DNA from: an uncultured Collinsella sp.
GTDB lineage: Bacteria; Actinomycetota; Coriobacteriia; Coriobacteriales; Coriobacteriaceae
DNA: 21,187 nucleotides
Assembly: GCA_900545165.1 (NCBI GenBank)
Contig: UQYA01000027.1
Span: forward strand, 1-21,187
Reading direction: 5' to 3'
Shown here: piece after piece, positions 7,004 through 14,992 of the stretch
How positions within the stretch are numbered: the first letter of the stretch is position 1
Layout of the letters: every line of letters starts with the position of its first letter
Position numbers and translations under genes: made by a program
The notes under the pieces: model-generated
Told to the model about the DNA's origin: nothing
Databases searched by the model: none
The model's input: only the letters and a program-made list of their open reading frames with translations

Positions 7004-7870
7004 ATGCTGACGATCGGGTGCCATCTTTCGACGACGAAGGGCTATCGGGCAATGGGGGAGACGGCACTGTCCATTGGTGCCAATACCTTTGCGTTCTTTA
7101 CGCGCAACCCGCGCGGTGGCAAGGCAAAAGATCTTGACATGGATGACGTGGCGGCTCTGCGCGAGCTTATGGAGCAAAACGACTTTGGACCGCTGGTGGC
7201 GCATGCCCCGTATACCTATAACCCCTGCTCCGCTAAGGAGCGGGCGCGAGAGTTTGCCTTGGAGGCTATGGCGGAAGATTTGCAGCGTCTGGAAGCACTG
7301 CCCGGCAACTACTACAATTTTCACCCCGGTGCGCATGTGGGACAGGGGGCAGACGCCGGCATTCAGATGATTGTCGACACGCTGTGCCAGGTGATGTTTG
7401 AGGGACAGCAGACGACGGTATTGCTCGAGACCATGGCAGGCAAGGGCACCGAGGTGGGCCGCAGCTTTGAGGAGCTGGCGCTTATCATCGAGGGCGTTGC
7501 CGACAAGCGCCCCGAGCTATCGGCCAAGTTGGGCGTTTGCCTAGATACCTGCCATGTGAATGACGCCGGCTATGACATCGTCCGCGATCTTGACGGTGTG
7601 CTTGACGAGTTCGATTGTGTGGTGGGTATCGAGCGCCTGCGCGCCGTGCACATCAATGACTCCAAGAATCCCTGCGGCGCCCATAAAGATCGTCACGAGT
7701 GCATCGGCAAGGGATACCTTGGCAGCGAGGAATTTGGTGGCGGTATGCAGGTTATGCAGAATATTGTATCGAATGGCCGCTTGCGCGCATTGCCATTCAT
7801 TTTGGAGACACCGAACGAACTTGCAGGTTATGCGGCTGAAATCAAACTGTTAAGGTCATTGCAGCAGTAA
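7004..7870 (+). CDS. nfo: Deoxyribonuclease IV (AP endonuclease)
   Basis: A 288-aa endonuclease IV that cuts 5' of abasic sites in base excision repair (family knowledge). All nine residues equivalent to the trinuclear zinc ligands are present: H68 (VAHAPY), H107 (NFHPGAH), E142 (LLETMAG), D181 and H184 (CLDTCHVNDAGYD), H216 (VHINDSKN), D229 and H231 (KDRHECIGKG) and E268 (LETP). Length is standard. The start is the ATG at 7004, 7 nt after GGGGGAG; the TTG six bases earlier is too close to that motif. The preceding 80 bp are a family A repeat, so leader structure may affect expression (inference). Confidence 0.95.
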   Translation: MLTIGCHLSTTKGYRAMGETALSIGANTFAFFTRNPRGGKAKDLDMDDVAALRELMEQNDFGPLVAHAPYTYNPCSAKERAREFALEAMAEDLQRLEALPGNYYNFHPGAHVGQGADAGIQMIVDTLCQVMFEGQQTTVLLETMAGKGTEVGRSFEELALIIEGVADKRPELSAKLGVCLDTCHVNDAGYDIVRDLDGVLDEFDCVVGIERLRAVHINDSKNPCGAHKDRHECIGKGYLGSEEFGGGMQVMQNIVSNGRLRALPFILETPNELAGYAAEIKLLRSLQQ

Positions 7871-7931
7871 TGGCTGCCATAAAGTGGAACGCTCCATTCA
7901 CGTTATGGGTTTGTTTCAATCAGTTTTCTAA

Positions 7932-7960
7932 TTGCAGATTCTTCCAAGCGGGTGCATAAT
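7932..7960 (+). promoter_or_regulatory. Promoter of the amino acid ABC transporter operon
   Basis: TTGCAG (7932-7937), a 17-nt spacer and CATAAT (7955-7960) lie about 60 nt before the binding-protein gene. Confidence 0.6.
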
Positions 7961-8017
7961 AACCCTCAGTTTTTGCAGACCTCTGAATCACGTGGGGTCA
8001 TTGGAAGGAGACTGATT

Positions 8018-8878
8018 ATGAAGCTGAAGAAGCTTGGCGCATTTGCCGCCACGGGTGCTATGGCGCTCGCCCTCGCTCTGACGGGCTGCGGCTCGTCCAA
8101 CGCCACCTCTGGTTCTAATGCCGGTTCCAGCAGCTCTGACGACGCTAAGGTCGAGAAGGTCGACGGCTCCAAGGAGTACGCGCTCGTCAAGGACGGTACG
8201 CTGACCGTCGGCACCTCTGCCGAGTACGCTCCGTTTGAGTACAAGGATGACAACGGCGATTATCAGGGCTTTGACCTTGAACTCATCAAGGCTATCGGCG
8301 ACAAGCTGGGCCTGGATGTCGAGTATGTCAACAATGACTTCGACACGCTGGTTCCGGGCGTCGCTTCGGGCGCCAAGTATGACGTCTCCATCGCGGCTAT
8401 CACCGACACGCCCGAGCGTGAGAAGGAAGTCACTTTCTCCGATTCCTACTACATGGACGATCAGGCTATCGTGACCAAGGTCGATAACACCGACATCACG
8501 GCCGACAACTACAGCGAGAAGCTCAACAACGCCGACGCTACCATCATCGTCCAGTCTGGCTCGACCGCCGAGTCCTTTGCCCAGGAGAACTTCCCCAAGG
8601 CCAAGATTGTCCCCTACAAGGACGCCACCGAGTGCTTCAGCGCCCTGCAGTCCGATAAGGGCGACGCCGTAGTCACCAACCGCTCCGTTGCCAGCCAGCT
8701 GACCGCCGAGCAGTTCAACACCTGCCAGACCATCAAGCAGATCAGCACCGGCGAGGAGTACGCCATCGCCATCAACCAGGGCAACACCAAGCTCAAGGAC
8801 GACATCAACCAGGCCATCAAGGACCTGACCGACGACGGTACCGTTGACGCCCTCATGGCTAAGTACAACATCAAGTAA
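8018..8878 (+). CDS. Polar amino acid ABC transporter substrate-binding lipoprotein
   Basis: A 286-aa family 3 solute-binding protein. Residues 1-23 form a lipoprotein signal peptide with lipobox LTGC (C24), followed by a Ser/Asn/Gly tether. Family features include LTVGTSAEYAPFEY, GFDLELIKAIGDKLG, DFDTLVPGVASGAKYD and the ITDTPEREKEVTFSDSYY stretch that contributes to the amino acid pocket. AAGGAG lies 7 nt before the ATG. It is the first gene of a transporter operon, and a terminator right after it should let it be made in excess over permease and ATPase, as is usual. Substrate is probably a polar or acidic amino acid; which one cannot be read by eye. Confidence 0.92.
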   Translation: MKLKKLGAFAATGAMALALALTGCGSSNATSGSNAGSSSSDDAKVEKVDGSKEYALVKDGTLTVGTSAEYAPFEYKDDNGDYQGFDLELIKAIGDKLGLDVEYVNNDFDTLVPGVASGAKYDVSIAAITDTPEREKEVTFSDSYYMDDQAIVTKVDNTDITADNYSEKLNNADATIIVQSGSTAESFAQENFPKAKIVPYKDATECFSALQSDKGDAVVTNRSVASQLTAEQFNTCQTIKQISTGEEYAIAINQGNTKLKDDINQAIKDLTDDGTVDALMAKYNIK

Positions 8879-8899
8879 AATAGCTACTTGATTGCTCGC

Positions 8900-8932
8900 G
8901 GGCCCTTTCCGCTTTGGCGGAGAGGGCCTTTG
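8900..8932 (+). terminator. Internal terminator/attenuator between binding protein and permease
   Basis: A 12-bp stem with one G-U pair (GGCCCTTTCCGC at 8901-8912, GCGGAGAGGGCC at 8917-8928) has a 4-nt loop and a short T-run. Partial termination here would favour binding-protein mRNA. Confidence 0.75.
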
Positions 8933-8996
8933 CGCTTCTCTTAACGGAGAGCATTTCCGTCTCGTTTTGCCGGCAACTTCTACGATAGGAGCCACC

Positions 8997-10358
8997 TTGT
9001 CTCGACTGAACAAAGGGGCCGTGGAGCAGCGTTTTCCACTGCCCGCCTTGCTCCAAAAGCTAGTCTGCGTCATGGCCGTGGCGCTCGCGCTGGTGTGTGT
9101 GGGGGCATATGCGCCCACGACCGCTCAGGCGCTTGAGACCGCAAAGATTACCGCCCGACCCAACACCGGTTCGGGCAGCGCTGTGGTCGGCGGTACCGAG
9201 ACGCGCATTACCTGGGAGGTCCAGGCCGATGCCGATGAGGAGCTGAGCGGTCTTTCTTTGACGTTTGTCGACGGCACGACGTTTGGTACCGATGACACGC
9301 GATTGACGATGCTCTCGGGCGAGGACCTCATGGATCGTACGCCCATGAAACCCACGTGCAAGGCTGATGGCCAGACGCTCAAGATTGACTTTGGCGAGAC
9401 GGCGCCTGCCGGCGGCTTTTTCCGTGTCGAGGTTTACGGCGTGACCTTCCCCGTCGAGGGCGGCGATGAGGCCTTTAGCGGCACCTACACTTTGGCCGAT
9501 GGCTCGACCAAGAAGATCTCCAAGATTCCGTCGGTGGAGATCAAGGGCGTGACGGCCTTCGATAACTTCCTGGCCGATCTTAAGGAGCAGCCGTGGGTCG
9601 AGGCCTGGAACTCCAATATGTTCCTGCGCCTGTTCTTGAACCCGGTCATTTTGGTCCAGAGTCTGCCGATCGTCTTCAAGGGCTTCCTCATGTCGCTCTC
9701 GATCGTGCTTGTGGCGTTTCCGCTGGCAATTCCCTTCGGTTTCGCCCTATCGCTCATGCGCATTTCCAAGTCGCGCATCCTGCGCTGCCTTGCCGGTATC
9801 TACGTGAATATCATTCGCGGTACGCCGGCGTTCCTGCAGATTTATATCGCGTTCTTCGGTCTGCCGTTGGCCGGCGTCAAGGTTGATGACTACGTGCTCG
9901 GCGTCATCGTCATGGCCATGAATTCGTCTGCCTATCTGTGTGAGATCTTCCGTGCCGGTATTCAATCGATTCCCAAGGGCCAAAACGAGGCTGCTCGCTC
10001 TCTGGGCATGAATGCCTTCCAGACGCTGCTCTACGTTATGATTCCGCAGACGTTCCGCAATGTTTTGCCTACGCTGACCAGCGAGTTTATCTTGCTTTAC
10101 AAGGATACGTCGCTGCTTGCGGCCGTGGGCGTGGTCGAGATCGTCATGAACGCCCGTACCATCGTGGCCACGACGGGCTCCATTACACCGTACGTGGTTG
10201 CCGCCCTGTTCTATCTGGTCATCACCCTGCCGCTCGCTCGCTTGGTGAGCGGTCTTGAGGCGAGGCTTTTGGGCACGGCCGAGACCAAGAAGAAGCGTCC
10301 CGCCAAGAGCGCCGGACAGGTTGTCGCGACGCCTGCCGATCACATCGCCGGTCTGTAA
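8997..10358 (+). CDS. Polar amino acid ABC transporter permease with N-terminal extracytoplasmic domain
   Basis: A 453-aa protein; typical members of this permease family have 215-250 residues. The start is a TTG at 8997, 5 nt after AGGAG; nothing upstream in frame is better. Residues 19-45 form a signal peptide or anchor (VCVMAVALALVCVGAYA, then TTAQA). Residues 47-195 are hydrophilic, Gly/Thr/Asp-rich with alternating hydrophobics (RITWEVQADADEELSGLSL, FRVEVYGVTFPV) and look like a beta-sandwich; this is not a binding-protein domain. Residues 215-435 are the permease, with LPIVFKGFLMSLSIVLVAF, IIRGTPAFLQIYIAFFG and the EAA loop NEAARSLGMNAFQTL. The domain would sit outside the membrane and might contact the binding protein or wall (inference). 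The ATPase gene follows with the stop codon inside its ribosome binding site. Confidence 0.9.
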   Translation: MSRLNKGAVEQRFPLPALLQKLVCVMAVALALVCVGAYAPTTAQALETAKITARPNTGSGSAVVGGTETRITWEVQADADEELSGLSLTFVDGTTFGTDDTRLTMLSGEDLMDRTPMKPTCKADGQTLKIDFGETAPAGGFFRVEVYGVTFPVEGGDEAFSGTYTLADGSTKKISKIPSVEIKGVTAFDNFLADLKEQPWVEAWNSNMFLRLFLNPVILVQSLPIVFKGFLMSLSIVLVAFPLAIPFGFALSLMRISKSRILRCLAGIYVNIIRGTPAFLQIYIAFFGLPLAGVKVDDYVLGVIVMAMNSSAYLCEIFRAGIQSIPKGQNEAARSLGMNAFQTLLYVMIPQTFRNVLPTLTSEFILLYKDTSLLAAVGVVEIVMNARTIVATTGSITPYVVAALFYLVITLPLARLVSGLEARLLGTAETKKKRPAKSAGQVVATPADHIAGL

Positions 10359-10370
10359 GGAGGTCCTATC

Positions 10371-11123
10371 ATGAGCGAAACCAATAACTCGAACGAGGTC
10401 GTCGTCAGCATCAAGAACCTCCAGAAGGCCTTTGGCGACAACGTGGTCCTGCGCGATATCGATCTGGATGTGCACAAGGGTGAGGTCGTTGTGGTCTTGG
10501 GCCCCTCGGGCTCGGGCAAGTCGACGATGCTTCGCTGCATCAATCGTCTGGAGCATCCCACGAGCGGCTCGATTATCGTCGAGGGTGTGGACGTGTGCGC
10601 CAAGGGCGTCGACCTTAACAAGGTGCGCACGCATCTGGGTATGGTGTTCCAGCAGTTCAATTTGTTCCCGCACCTCTCAGTCAAAAAGAACGTCATGCTC
10701 GCGCAACAGAAGGTGCTCAAGCGCAGCAAGGAAGAGGCCGAGAAGATTGCCGTCGAGGAGCTGACCAAGGTCGGTCTTGCCGAGCGTATCGACTTTATGC
10801 CGAGCCAGCTCTCGGGCGGCCAGCAGCAGCGCGTTGCCATCGCCCGCGCCCTGTCGATGAACCCGCACGTCATGCTCTTTGACGAGGCCACCTCGGCGCT
10901 CGACCCTGAGCTCGTGCGCGACGTCCTGGGCGTCATGCGCGACCTGGCGCACGACGGTATGACCATGATCGTCGTGACGCACGAGATGGGCTTTGCCCGC
11001 GATGTCGCCGACCGCGTCGTCTTTATGGACGGCGGCGTCATTGTGGAAGAGGGTACGCCGAGCGAGGTCTTCGACCACCCCAAGAGCGAGCGCACCAAGG
11101 CGTTCTTGGGCAATATCTCGTAG
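10371..11123 (+). CDS. Polar amino acid ABC transporter ATP-binding protein
   Basis: A 250-aa GlnQ/HisP-type ATPase that drives the importer encoded just upstream. Walker A GPSGSGKST (44-52), Q-loop Q94 in MVFQQFNLFPH, signature LSGGQ (147-151), Walker B VMLFDE (167-172), D-loop SALDP and switch H204 (VVTHEMGFA) are all intact. AAGGAGGT overlaps the permease stop codon, so translation is probably coupled. The operon ends at the terminator that follows. Confidence 0.95.
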   Translation: MSETNNSNEVVVSIKNLQKAFGDNVVLRDIDLDVHKGEVVVVLGPSGSGKSTMLRCINRLEHPTSGSIIVEGVDVCAKGVDLNKVRTHLGMVFQQFNLFPHLSVKKNVMLAQQKVLKRSKEEAEKIAVEELTKVGLAERIDFMPSQLSGGQQQRVAIARALSMNPHVMLFDEATSALDPELVRDVLGVMRDLAHDGMTMIVVTHEMGFARDVADRVVFMDGGVIVEEGTPSEVFDHPKSERTKAFLGNIS

Positions 11124-11150
11124 CCGCTTTATATGACTGACATAGCAGAA

Positions 11151-11185
11151 AACGGGAGCCGGATGTGATCCGGCTCCCGTTTTTG
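11151..11185. terminator. Bidirectional terminator between the ABC operon and flavodoxin
   Basis: A perfect 13-bp stem ACGGGAGCCGGAT/ATCCGGCTCCCGT (11152-11164 and 11168-11180) has a 3-nt loop. TTTTT follows on the plus strand and TTTT on the minus strand, so it can serve both convergent operons. Confidence 0.92.
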
Positions 11186-11240
11186 TTGGGACGCGAATGT
11201 GTTTTGGTGCAGAGCGCGTTACGGGCGGAGCTCATTGCCG

Positions 11241-11660
11241 CTAGGCGAGCTCGGCTCCAAGGGCGCGGCAGGCCGCCTCGCCCTCATCGTCGGGGGCGTC
11301 GTAGCAGATGACGGAATCGACGACGTTAACACCCGCCTCGTCGGCGTCCGCCTTCCAGTTGTCCATCCATTCGCCCTCGGCCCATGAATAAGAGCCAAAG
11401 AGGACGACCTTCTTGTCGCCGAGAGTCTCCTTGACCTCGTTCCACATCGGCTGGAACTCATCGTATTCAAGCTCCTCGGAGCCCATGGCGGGGCAGCCGA
11501 AGGCGAAGGCGTCGTAGTCGGCGGCCCTGTCGGTAGAGAAGTCGGCGCAGGGGATGACTTCGGCCTCGGCGCCCGCGGACGTGGCGCCTTCGGCGACAAA
11601 GTTTGCCATGGCCTCGGTATTGCCCGTGCCGCTCCAATAGACGACGGTGATCTTGCTCAT
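11241..11660 (-). CDS. Flavodoxin
   Basis: A 139-aa short-chain flavodoxin, a low-potential FMN electron carrier. The phosphate-binding loop WSGTGNTEAM (9-18) is intact. Isoalloxazine loops are suggested by FGCPAMGSEELE (54-65) and FGSYSWAEGEWMDNW. The protein is highly acidic, as is usual. It is the second gene of an operon with the DUF3793 gene, 45 nt downstream of it, with AAAGGAC before the ATG. Flavodoxins often replace ferredoxin under iron shortage (established); the DtxR-like site at the operon promoter agrees with this. Confidence 0.93.
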   Translation of the reverse strand: MSKITVVYWSGTGNTEAMANFVAEGATSAGAEAEVIPCADFSTDRAADYDAFAFGCPAMGSEELEYDEFQPMWNEVKETLGDKKVVLFGSYSWAEGEWMDNWKADADEAGVNVVDSVICYDAPDDEGEAACRALGAELA

Positions 11661-11705
11661 GTTTTGTCCTTTCGGTCGTGCGGCGCTGGCCGCAGCTTGT
11701 ACGTT

Positions 11706-12410
11706 CTATCGGGTTGCCTGGGCAAGTTGCGCCAGGCTGCAGCCCTGCTGATAGACAAGGGTGAGGTATTGGGTGCAGGCACGGTAGGCATCAAACGTCG
11801 CAAGCGCCTGCTCGACATTTTCGTAGACCTTCCAGGCCCCAAAGACCTTGTAGTTCTCGCCGCGCTGGACGATAAACTCGTGTACGTCGTCGTAGGGGTA
11901 TCCAAGGAAGTAGCCTATTTCGTGCGGAAACTCGCAGGTGCAGTCGTTGCTGCAGCTAGTTTGCTGGGGTAGTGCGCATCGAGTCTGGCTACAGGCGCAT
12001 TCCGCGACGTTATTGCTCGCGCGCGTGATGCGTGATGCCAAATGCACAAGGCATGTCGAAAGGTCTCTCGTGTCGTAGCCTTCCGAGGCGAGCGCCGTTT
12101 GGGCGCGAGGGTCTGCGAAATAGGTGGTGAGGCTTTTGGCTCGGTACATATACATGAGCGCTCCGCAGGGCCGCCAGACCAAAACACTCAGGTGGATACC
12201 GAACGGGTCAAGCTCGCGATTGCACTGGGCGATAACGTTGAGCAGGCGTGCTCGGCGTTCTGCGATGGTTTCGGTTGCGGTCGAGCCGTCCCCGTGGGCG
12301 TAGGTGCCTGGATAGGTAAAGAGCGATGCCGGCTTGATGCCCGCGAGCGTGGGAGAGCAGTTGCGCACGATCGCTGCCTGAAACGTTGGAATGTCTATGG
12401 TTCGGGTCAC
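11706..12410 (-). CDS. DUF3793 family protein with cysteine-rich insert
   Basis: A 234-aa protein of a family of unknown function often found next to flavodoxin and iron genes in anaerobes (recalled, not searched). The family core is clear: PHEIGYFLGYPYDDVHEFI (162-180) and GENYKVFGAWKVYEN (184-198), with a helical end. Ahead of the core, residues 138-159 contain six cysteines (138, 140, 145, 153, 157, 159), which could bind metal or a cluster. The start is GTG at 12410 after AAGGAGCGCC. Cotranscribed with flavodoxin. A role in metal or redox handling is inference. Confidence 0.82.
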   Translation of the reverse strand: MTRTIDIPTFQAAIVRNCSPTLAGIKPASLFTYPGTYAHGDGSTATETIAERRARLLNVIAQCNRELDPFGIHLSVLVWRPCGALMYMYRAKSLTTYFADPRAQTALASEGYDTRDLSTCLVHLASRITRASNNVAECACSQTRCALPQQTSCSNDCTCEFPHEIGYFLGYPYDDVHEFIVQRGENYKVFGAWKVYENVEQALATFDAYRACTQYLTLVYQQGCSLAQLAQATR

Positions 12411-12429
12411 GGCGCTCCTTACGGATCTA

Positions 12430-12448
12430 AACTGTTAGCCTAGGAAAA
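12430..12448. promoter_or_regulatory. DtxR/IdeR-like half site over the DUF3793-flavodoxin start site
   Basis: On the minus strand TAGGCTAAC (12442-12434) equals nine contiguous bases of the IdeR/DtxR iron-box consensus. The other half is poor, and about 11 of 19 bases match overall. It covers the predicted transcription start of the operon, where a repressor would act. Confidence 0.4.
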
Positions 12449-12476
12449 CTTATACACGAAAGTAAGCCATGGTCAA
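12449..12476 (-). promoter_or_regulatory. Promoter of the DUF3793-flavodoxin operon
   Basis: On the minus strand TTGACC (12476-12471), a 16-nt spacer and TATAAG (12454-12449) form a good promoter, with the start site near 12442. Confidence 0.68.
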
Positions 12477-12584
12477 CAAAAAAGTTTGAATAGGGAAACT
12501 AATTGACCGAACCGACATGATTTTGGGTTAAGATGGGGACACCCCATGAGGGTATCTAGATAGGGCTACTTGAAAGGGGAACGC

Positions 12585-12968
12585 ATGAGCGACTTGCTCA
12601 ACCCTGCGAATCTCATCGTGCTGGCCGTCATTGCCGTCGGCATGTTTTTTGGACTGCGTCGCATTGCCGCTTCGACACACGGGAAGAGTTGTTGCAGCGA
12701 TGGTACGAGCGGCAAGAAAACCAAAAAGGTTGTTGTGGTGGATACCGATGCATCGCACTATCCCTATAGCGATGAGCTGCTCATCGGCGGCATGAGCTGT
12801 GACGGCTGCGCTCAGAACGTGGCCAATGCCCTGAATGCGCTGGATGGCGTGTGGGCAACGGTGACGTATGCGGATCACACGGCACATGTGCGCTCTAAAC
12901 AGCCGGTTGATCGTGGTGTCCTCGAGACGGCCGTGAAAGACGCGGGCTACTACGTCATGACGCTGTAA
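12585..12968 (+). CDS. Membrane-anchored heavy-metal-associated (HMA) domain protein
   Basis: A 127-aa protein. Residues 9-25 form one transmembrane helix (LIVLAVIAVGMFFGL). A cytoplasmic or linker stretch with CC (36-37) and KKTKK follows. Residues 62-127 form an HMA ferredoxin-like fold with the metal motif GGMSCDGC (C72, C75). The HMA fold binds Cu(I) or related soft metals, usually to hand them to a transporter (family knowledge). No P-type ATPase lies next to it, so its partner is unknown. The ATG at 12585 follows AAAGGGGA. A short palindrome ATGGGG-ACA-CCCCAT (12533-12547) lies in the leader and may be an operator (inference). Confidence 0.85.
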   Translation: MSDLLNPANLIVLAVIAVGMFFGLRRIAASTHGKSCCSDGTSGKKTKKVVVVDTDASHYPYSDELLIGGMSCDGCAQNVANALNALDGVWATVTYADHTAHVRSKQPVDRGVLETAVKDAGYYVMTL

Positions 12969-12994
12969 GCGCCGCCCTGGATGCGCTTCCTTGG

Positions 12995-13420
12995 CTAGGC
13001 TCGTCCGCGCAGTTCGATGTCTTGGATGTCGTCGAAGTCGATGGCGATGTCTTTGAGCTTGAGGAGCTTGAAGGCGGGGAGCGCCTCGTCGAGGATGCCG
13101 GTGCGGCTGCGATAGCCGTATGTATCGTAATAGGTGACACGAACCAAGTCGCCACGTTTGAGACCCTCGAGCTTTTTAGAAAGCACGAGGGCTTTTTCTT
13201 CCGTGAGCTCATGTTTTGGCTCGACGGTGATTTCCTGCTTGCGCACGAGTTCGTAGTATCCCGTGAGGGCGGCAAAGGGCATAAACTGTGCGGCGCGGTT
13301 GGCGCGCACGGCACCGTTGGCTGTGAGGTTGGGGTCGGCGGCGCGGCGTCTGCCCTCGGGGTCCGCCAGGCGCTCGAAGGCGGTCGGCGGGCGCACGGGC
13401 TGTTGTTTGGGTTTAGGCAC
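12995..13420 (-). CDS. YolD-like protein
   Basis: A 141-aa YolD-like family protein. These small basic proteins accompany Y-family polymerases in SOS operons and are thought to act like UmuD as polymerase accessories (prediction in the literature). The hallmark is NRAAQFMPFAALTGYYELVRKQE followed by a beta-rich region (LVRVTYYDTYGYRSRTGIL). Start: the GTG at 13420 lies 5 nt after GGAGG; a TTG four codons upstream has no ribosome binding site. It overlaps the polymerase stop by 8 nt, so translation is probably coupled. Confidence 0.85.
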   Translation of the reverse strand: MPKPKQQPVRPPTAFERLADPEGRRRAADPNLTANGAVRANRAAQFMPFAALTGYYELVRKQEITVEPKHELTEEKALVLSKKLEGLKRGDLVRVTYYDTYGYRSRTGILDEALPAFKLLKLKDIAIDFDDIQDIELRGRA

Positions 13421-14918
13421 GGTGTCCTCCAACTTGGTCGTTGCGTTCGCGCGCGGTGGCGCCGGCGGTAAAGCTTAATCCCTTGACGAGTGCGTTCTTG
13501 CCGTACTTGCCTTTCACAGCCAGGACGGCGCGCGCCAGGTCGCGCTCGCGCTCATCGGCCTCGACATCGCTAAACAGATCGATAGTGGCAAATTCCTCGG
13601 GCATGAGGTTGCCAAAGCCCAGGTTGATTCGCTTGACCGGTCGTTTAGGGTCGACCGTTTGCGCCCAAAGGTCATCGAAATAGCCCATGATCTTCTTAAA
13701 CGAATTGGTACGCTCGGGCAGCTTGCGCGAGGCGTTGGAGTGCGCAAAGAGCGCGGCATAGCCACCACGCGGTTTGCCACCATGCTCTCCCACAAAGATG
13801 CCATCGATTGCCTGCGCTTCGCGCACCAGGCGGCGCCGTTCGTCATCGCGCTGGACGGGCTTGGGAGCACGGGGCGCGAGCCCGGGGCCGGCGGTTGCGG
13901 TGGGTTCGATGCTCGACGTGCTCGAGCGCAGGTGCCCGCATCCGTCCACATATTGCGCTGTGCCGCTGGCGTCGAGGCGGCGTATGTCGGCACGCTCGCT
14001 CGCATAACCCACAAAGAGCGAGATGCTGTCGCAGACCACGTGCTTATCGACTAAGTCCAACACGGCGTTGTCGACCATCTCGCGTAAGACGGTGTAGGCT
14101 TGCTCGTAGGCATAGCCCTTCGAGAGCACCTGTCCTGTGGTGGTTGAGGTTGCCTGCGGGCGATAGGCTTGGATATCGGCGATGGTCGTTGGCTCGCGCC
14201 CGAAGGCGTGGTCGATGAGATATTCGGCGTTGACGCCGAGCTCGTCGTAAAGCAGGTTTTCGTCGAGTGCCGCGACGCCCATCAGATCGTAGACGCCGTA
14301 TTTCTCGAGACGGGCCGCCACGCCGGGGCCGATGCCCCAGATGTCGGTGATGGGGCGATGGGGCCAGATCTCCTTGCGAAAGGTCTCGTCGTCGAGTTTG
14401 CCGATGCGACTGGGTACGTGCTTGGCGGTGACGTCGAGCGCCACCTTGGCCTGGAATAGGTTGGGGCCGATGCCGACCGTCGCCGTGATGCCGGTGCGCG
14501 CCAAGACCTCGTCGCGCAGCGTGCAGGCGAGCCCTTCCGCATCTGTGTGATAGAGGTCCAGATAGGGCGTCACGTCGATAAAGCACTCATCGATGGAGTA
14601 GACGTGCACGTCCTGGGGGCTGACGTATTCCAGATAGATACCGTAGATTTTCGCCGACACCTCCATGTAATGCTGCATGCGCGGTACGGCCGTGATGTAG
14701 TCGATGCCATCGGGAATCTCAAATAGGCGGCAGCGGTTGTGAATCCCTAAGTCCTTCATAGCCTGTGTGATGGCGAGGCAGATGGTCGTGCGCCCGCGCG
14801 ATTCGTCGGCAACGACCAGGTTGGTGGTGAGCGGATCGAGCCCACGGTCGACGCACTCGACGCTGGCATAAAACGTCTTGAGGTCGATGCAGATATAGGT
14901 GTGCTGCTCGTGCGCCAT
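13413..14918 (-). CDS. Y-family DNA polymerase (UmuC/UvrX-like), SOS-regulated
   Basis: A 501-aa translesion polymerase. The catalytic metal ligands are visible: D12 in YICIDLKTFYASVE and D110/E111 in VYSIDECFID. GRTTICLAI is the UvrX-type variant of the palm/finger region. TATVGIGPNLFQAKVALDVTAK and DIWGIGPGVAARLEKYGV (helix-hairpin-helix) match family features. The C-terminal half holds the little-finger region and YFDDLW. Start: the ATG at 14918 after AAAGGAC; the seven-codon upstream extension lacks such a site. The promoter carries a LexA box directly after the -10, so the gene should be induced by DNA damage. It forms an operon with the YolD-like gene downstream. The lineage resembles Bacillus YqjW/UvrX more than DinB (judged by eye). 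Confidence 0.93.
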   Translation of the reverse strand: MAHEQHTYICIDLKTFYASVECVDRGLDPLTTNLVVADESRGRTTICLAITQAMKDLGIHNRCRLFEIPDGIDYITAVPRMQHYMEVSAKIYGIYLEYVSPQDVHVYSIDECFIDVTPYLDLYHTDAEGLACTLRDEVLARTGITATVGIGPNLFQAKVALDVTAKHVPSRIGKLDDETFRKEIWPHRPITDIWGIGPGVAARLEKYGVYDLMGVAALDENLLYDELGVNAEYLIDHAFGREPTTIADIQAYRPQATSTTTGQVLSKGYAYEQAYTVLREMVDNAVLDLVDKHVVCDSISLFVGYASERADIRRLDASGTAQYVDGCGHLRSSTSSIEPTATAGPGLAPRAPKPVQRDDERRRLVREAQAIDGIFVGEHGGKPRGGYAALFAHSNASRKLPERTNSFKKIMGYFDDLWAQTVDPKRPVKRINLGFGNLMPEEFATIDLFSDVEADERERDLARAVLAVKGKYGKNALVKGLSFTAGATARERNDQVGGHRA

Positions 14919-14949
14919 CCGTGTCCTTTCATCAAACACATGTTCTTAT

Positions 14950-14963
14950 CGAATATCTGTTCG
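14950..14963. promoter_or_regulatory. LexA (SOS) box
   Basis: CGAATATCTGTTCG closely matches the Gram-positive/actinobacterial LexA consensus CGAAC-N4-GTTCG (one changed base in the conserved arms). It directly follows the -10 element of the polymerase promoter and covers the predicted start site, the typical place for repression. Confidence 0.85.
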
Positions 14964-14992
14964 ATAATACCCGCTCGTCCGGACATCGTCAA
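14964..14992 (-). promoter_or_regulatory. Promoter of the SOS polymerase-YolD operon
   Basis: On the minus strand TTGACG (14992-14987), a 17-nt spacer and TATTAT (14969-14964) form a near-ideal promoter. Its -35 lies at the edge of a family B repeat copy. Confidence 0.78.

Noticed and set aside
7988..9118. 376-codon minus-strand frame over the binding-protein gene
   Set aside because: Shadow; crosses the internal terminator and two genuine plus-strand gene ends.
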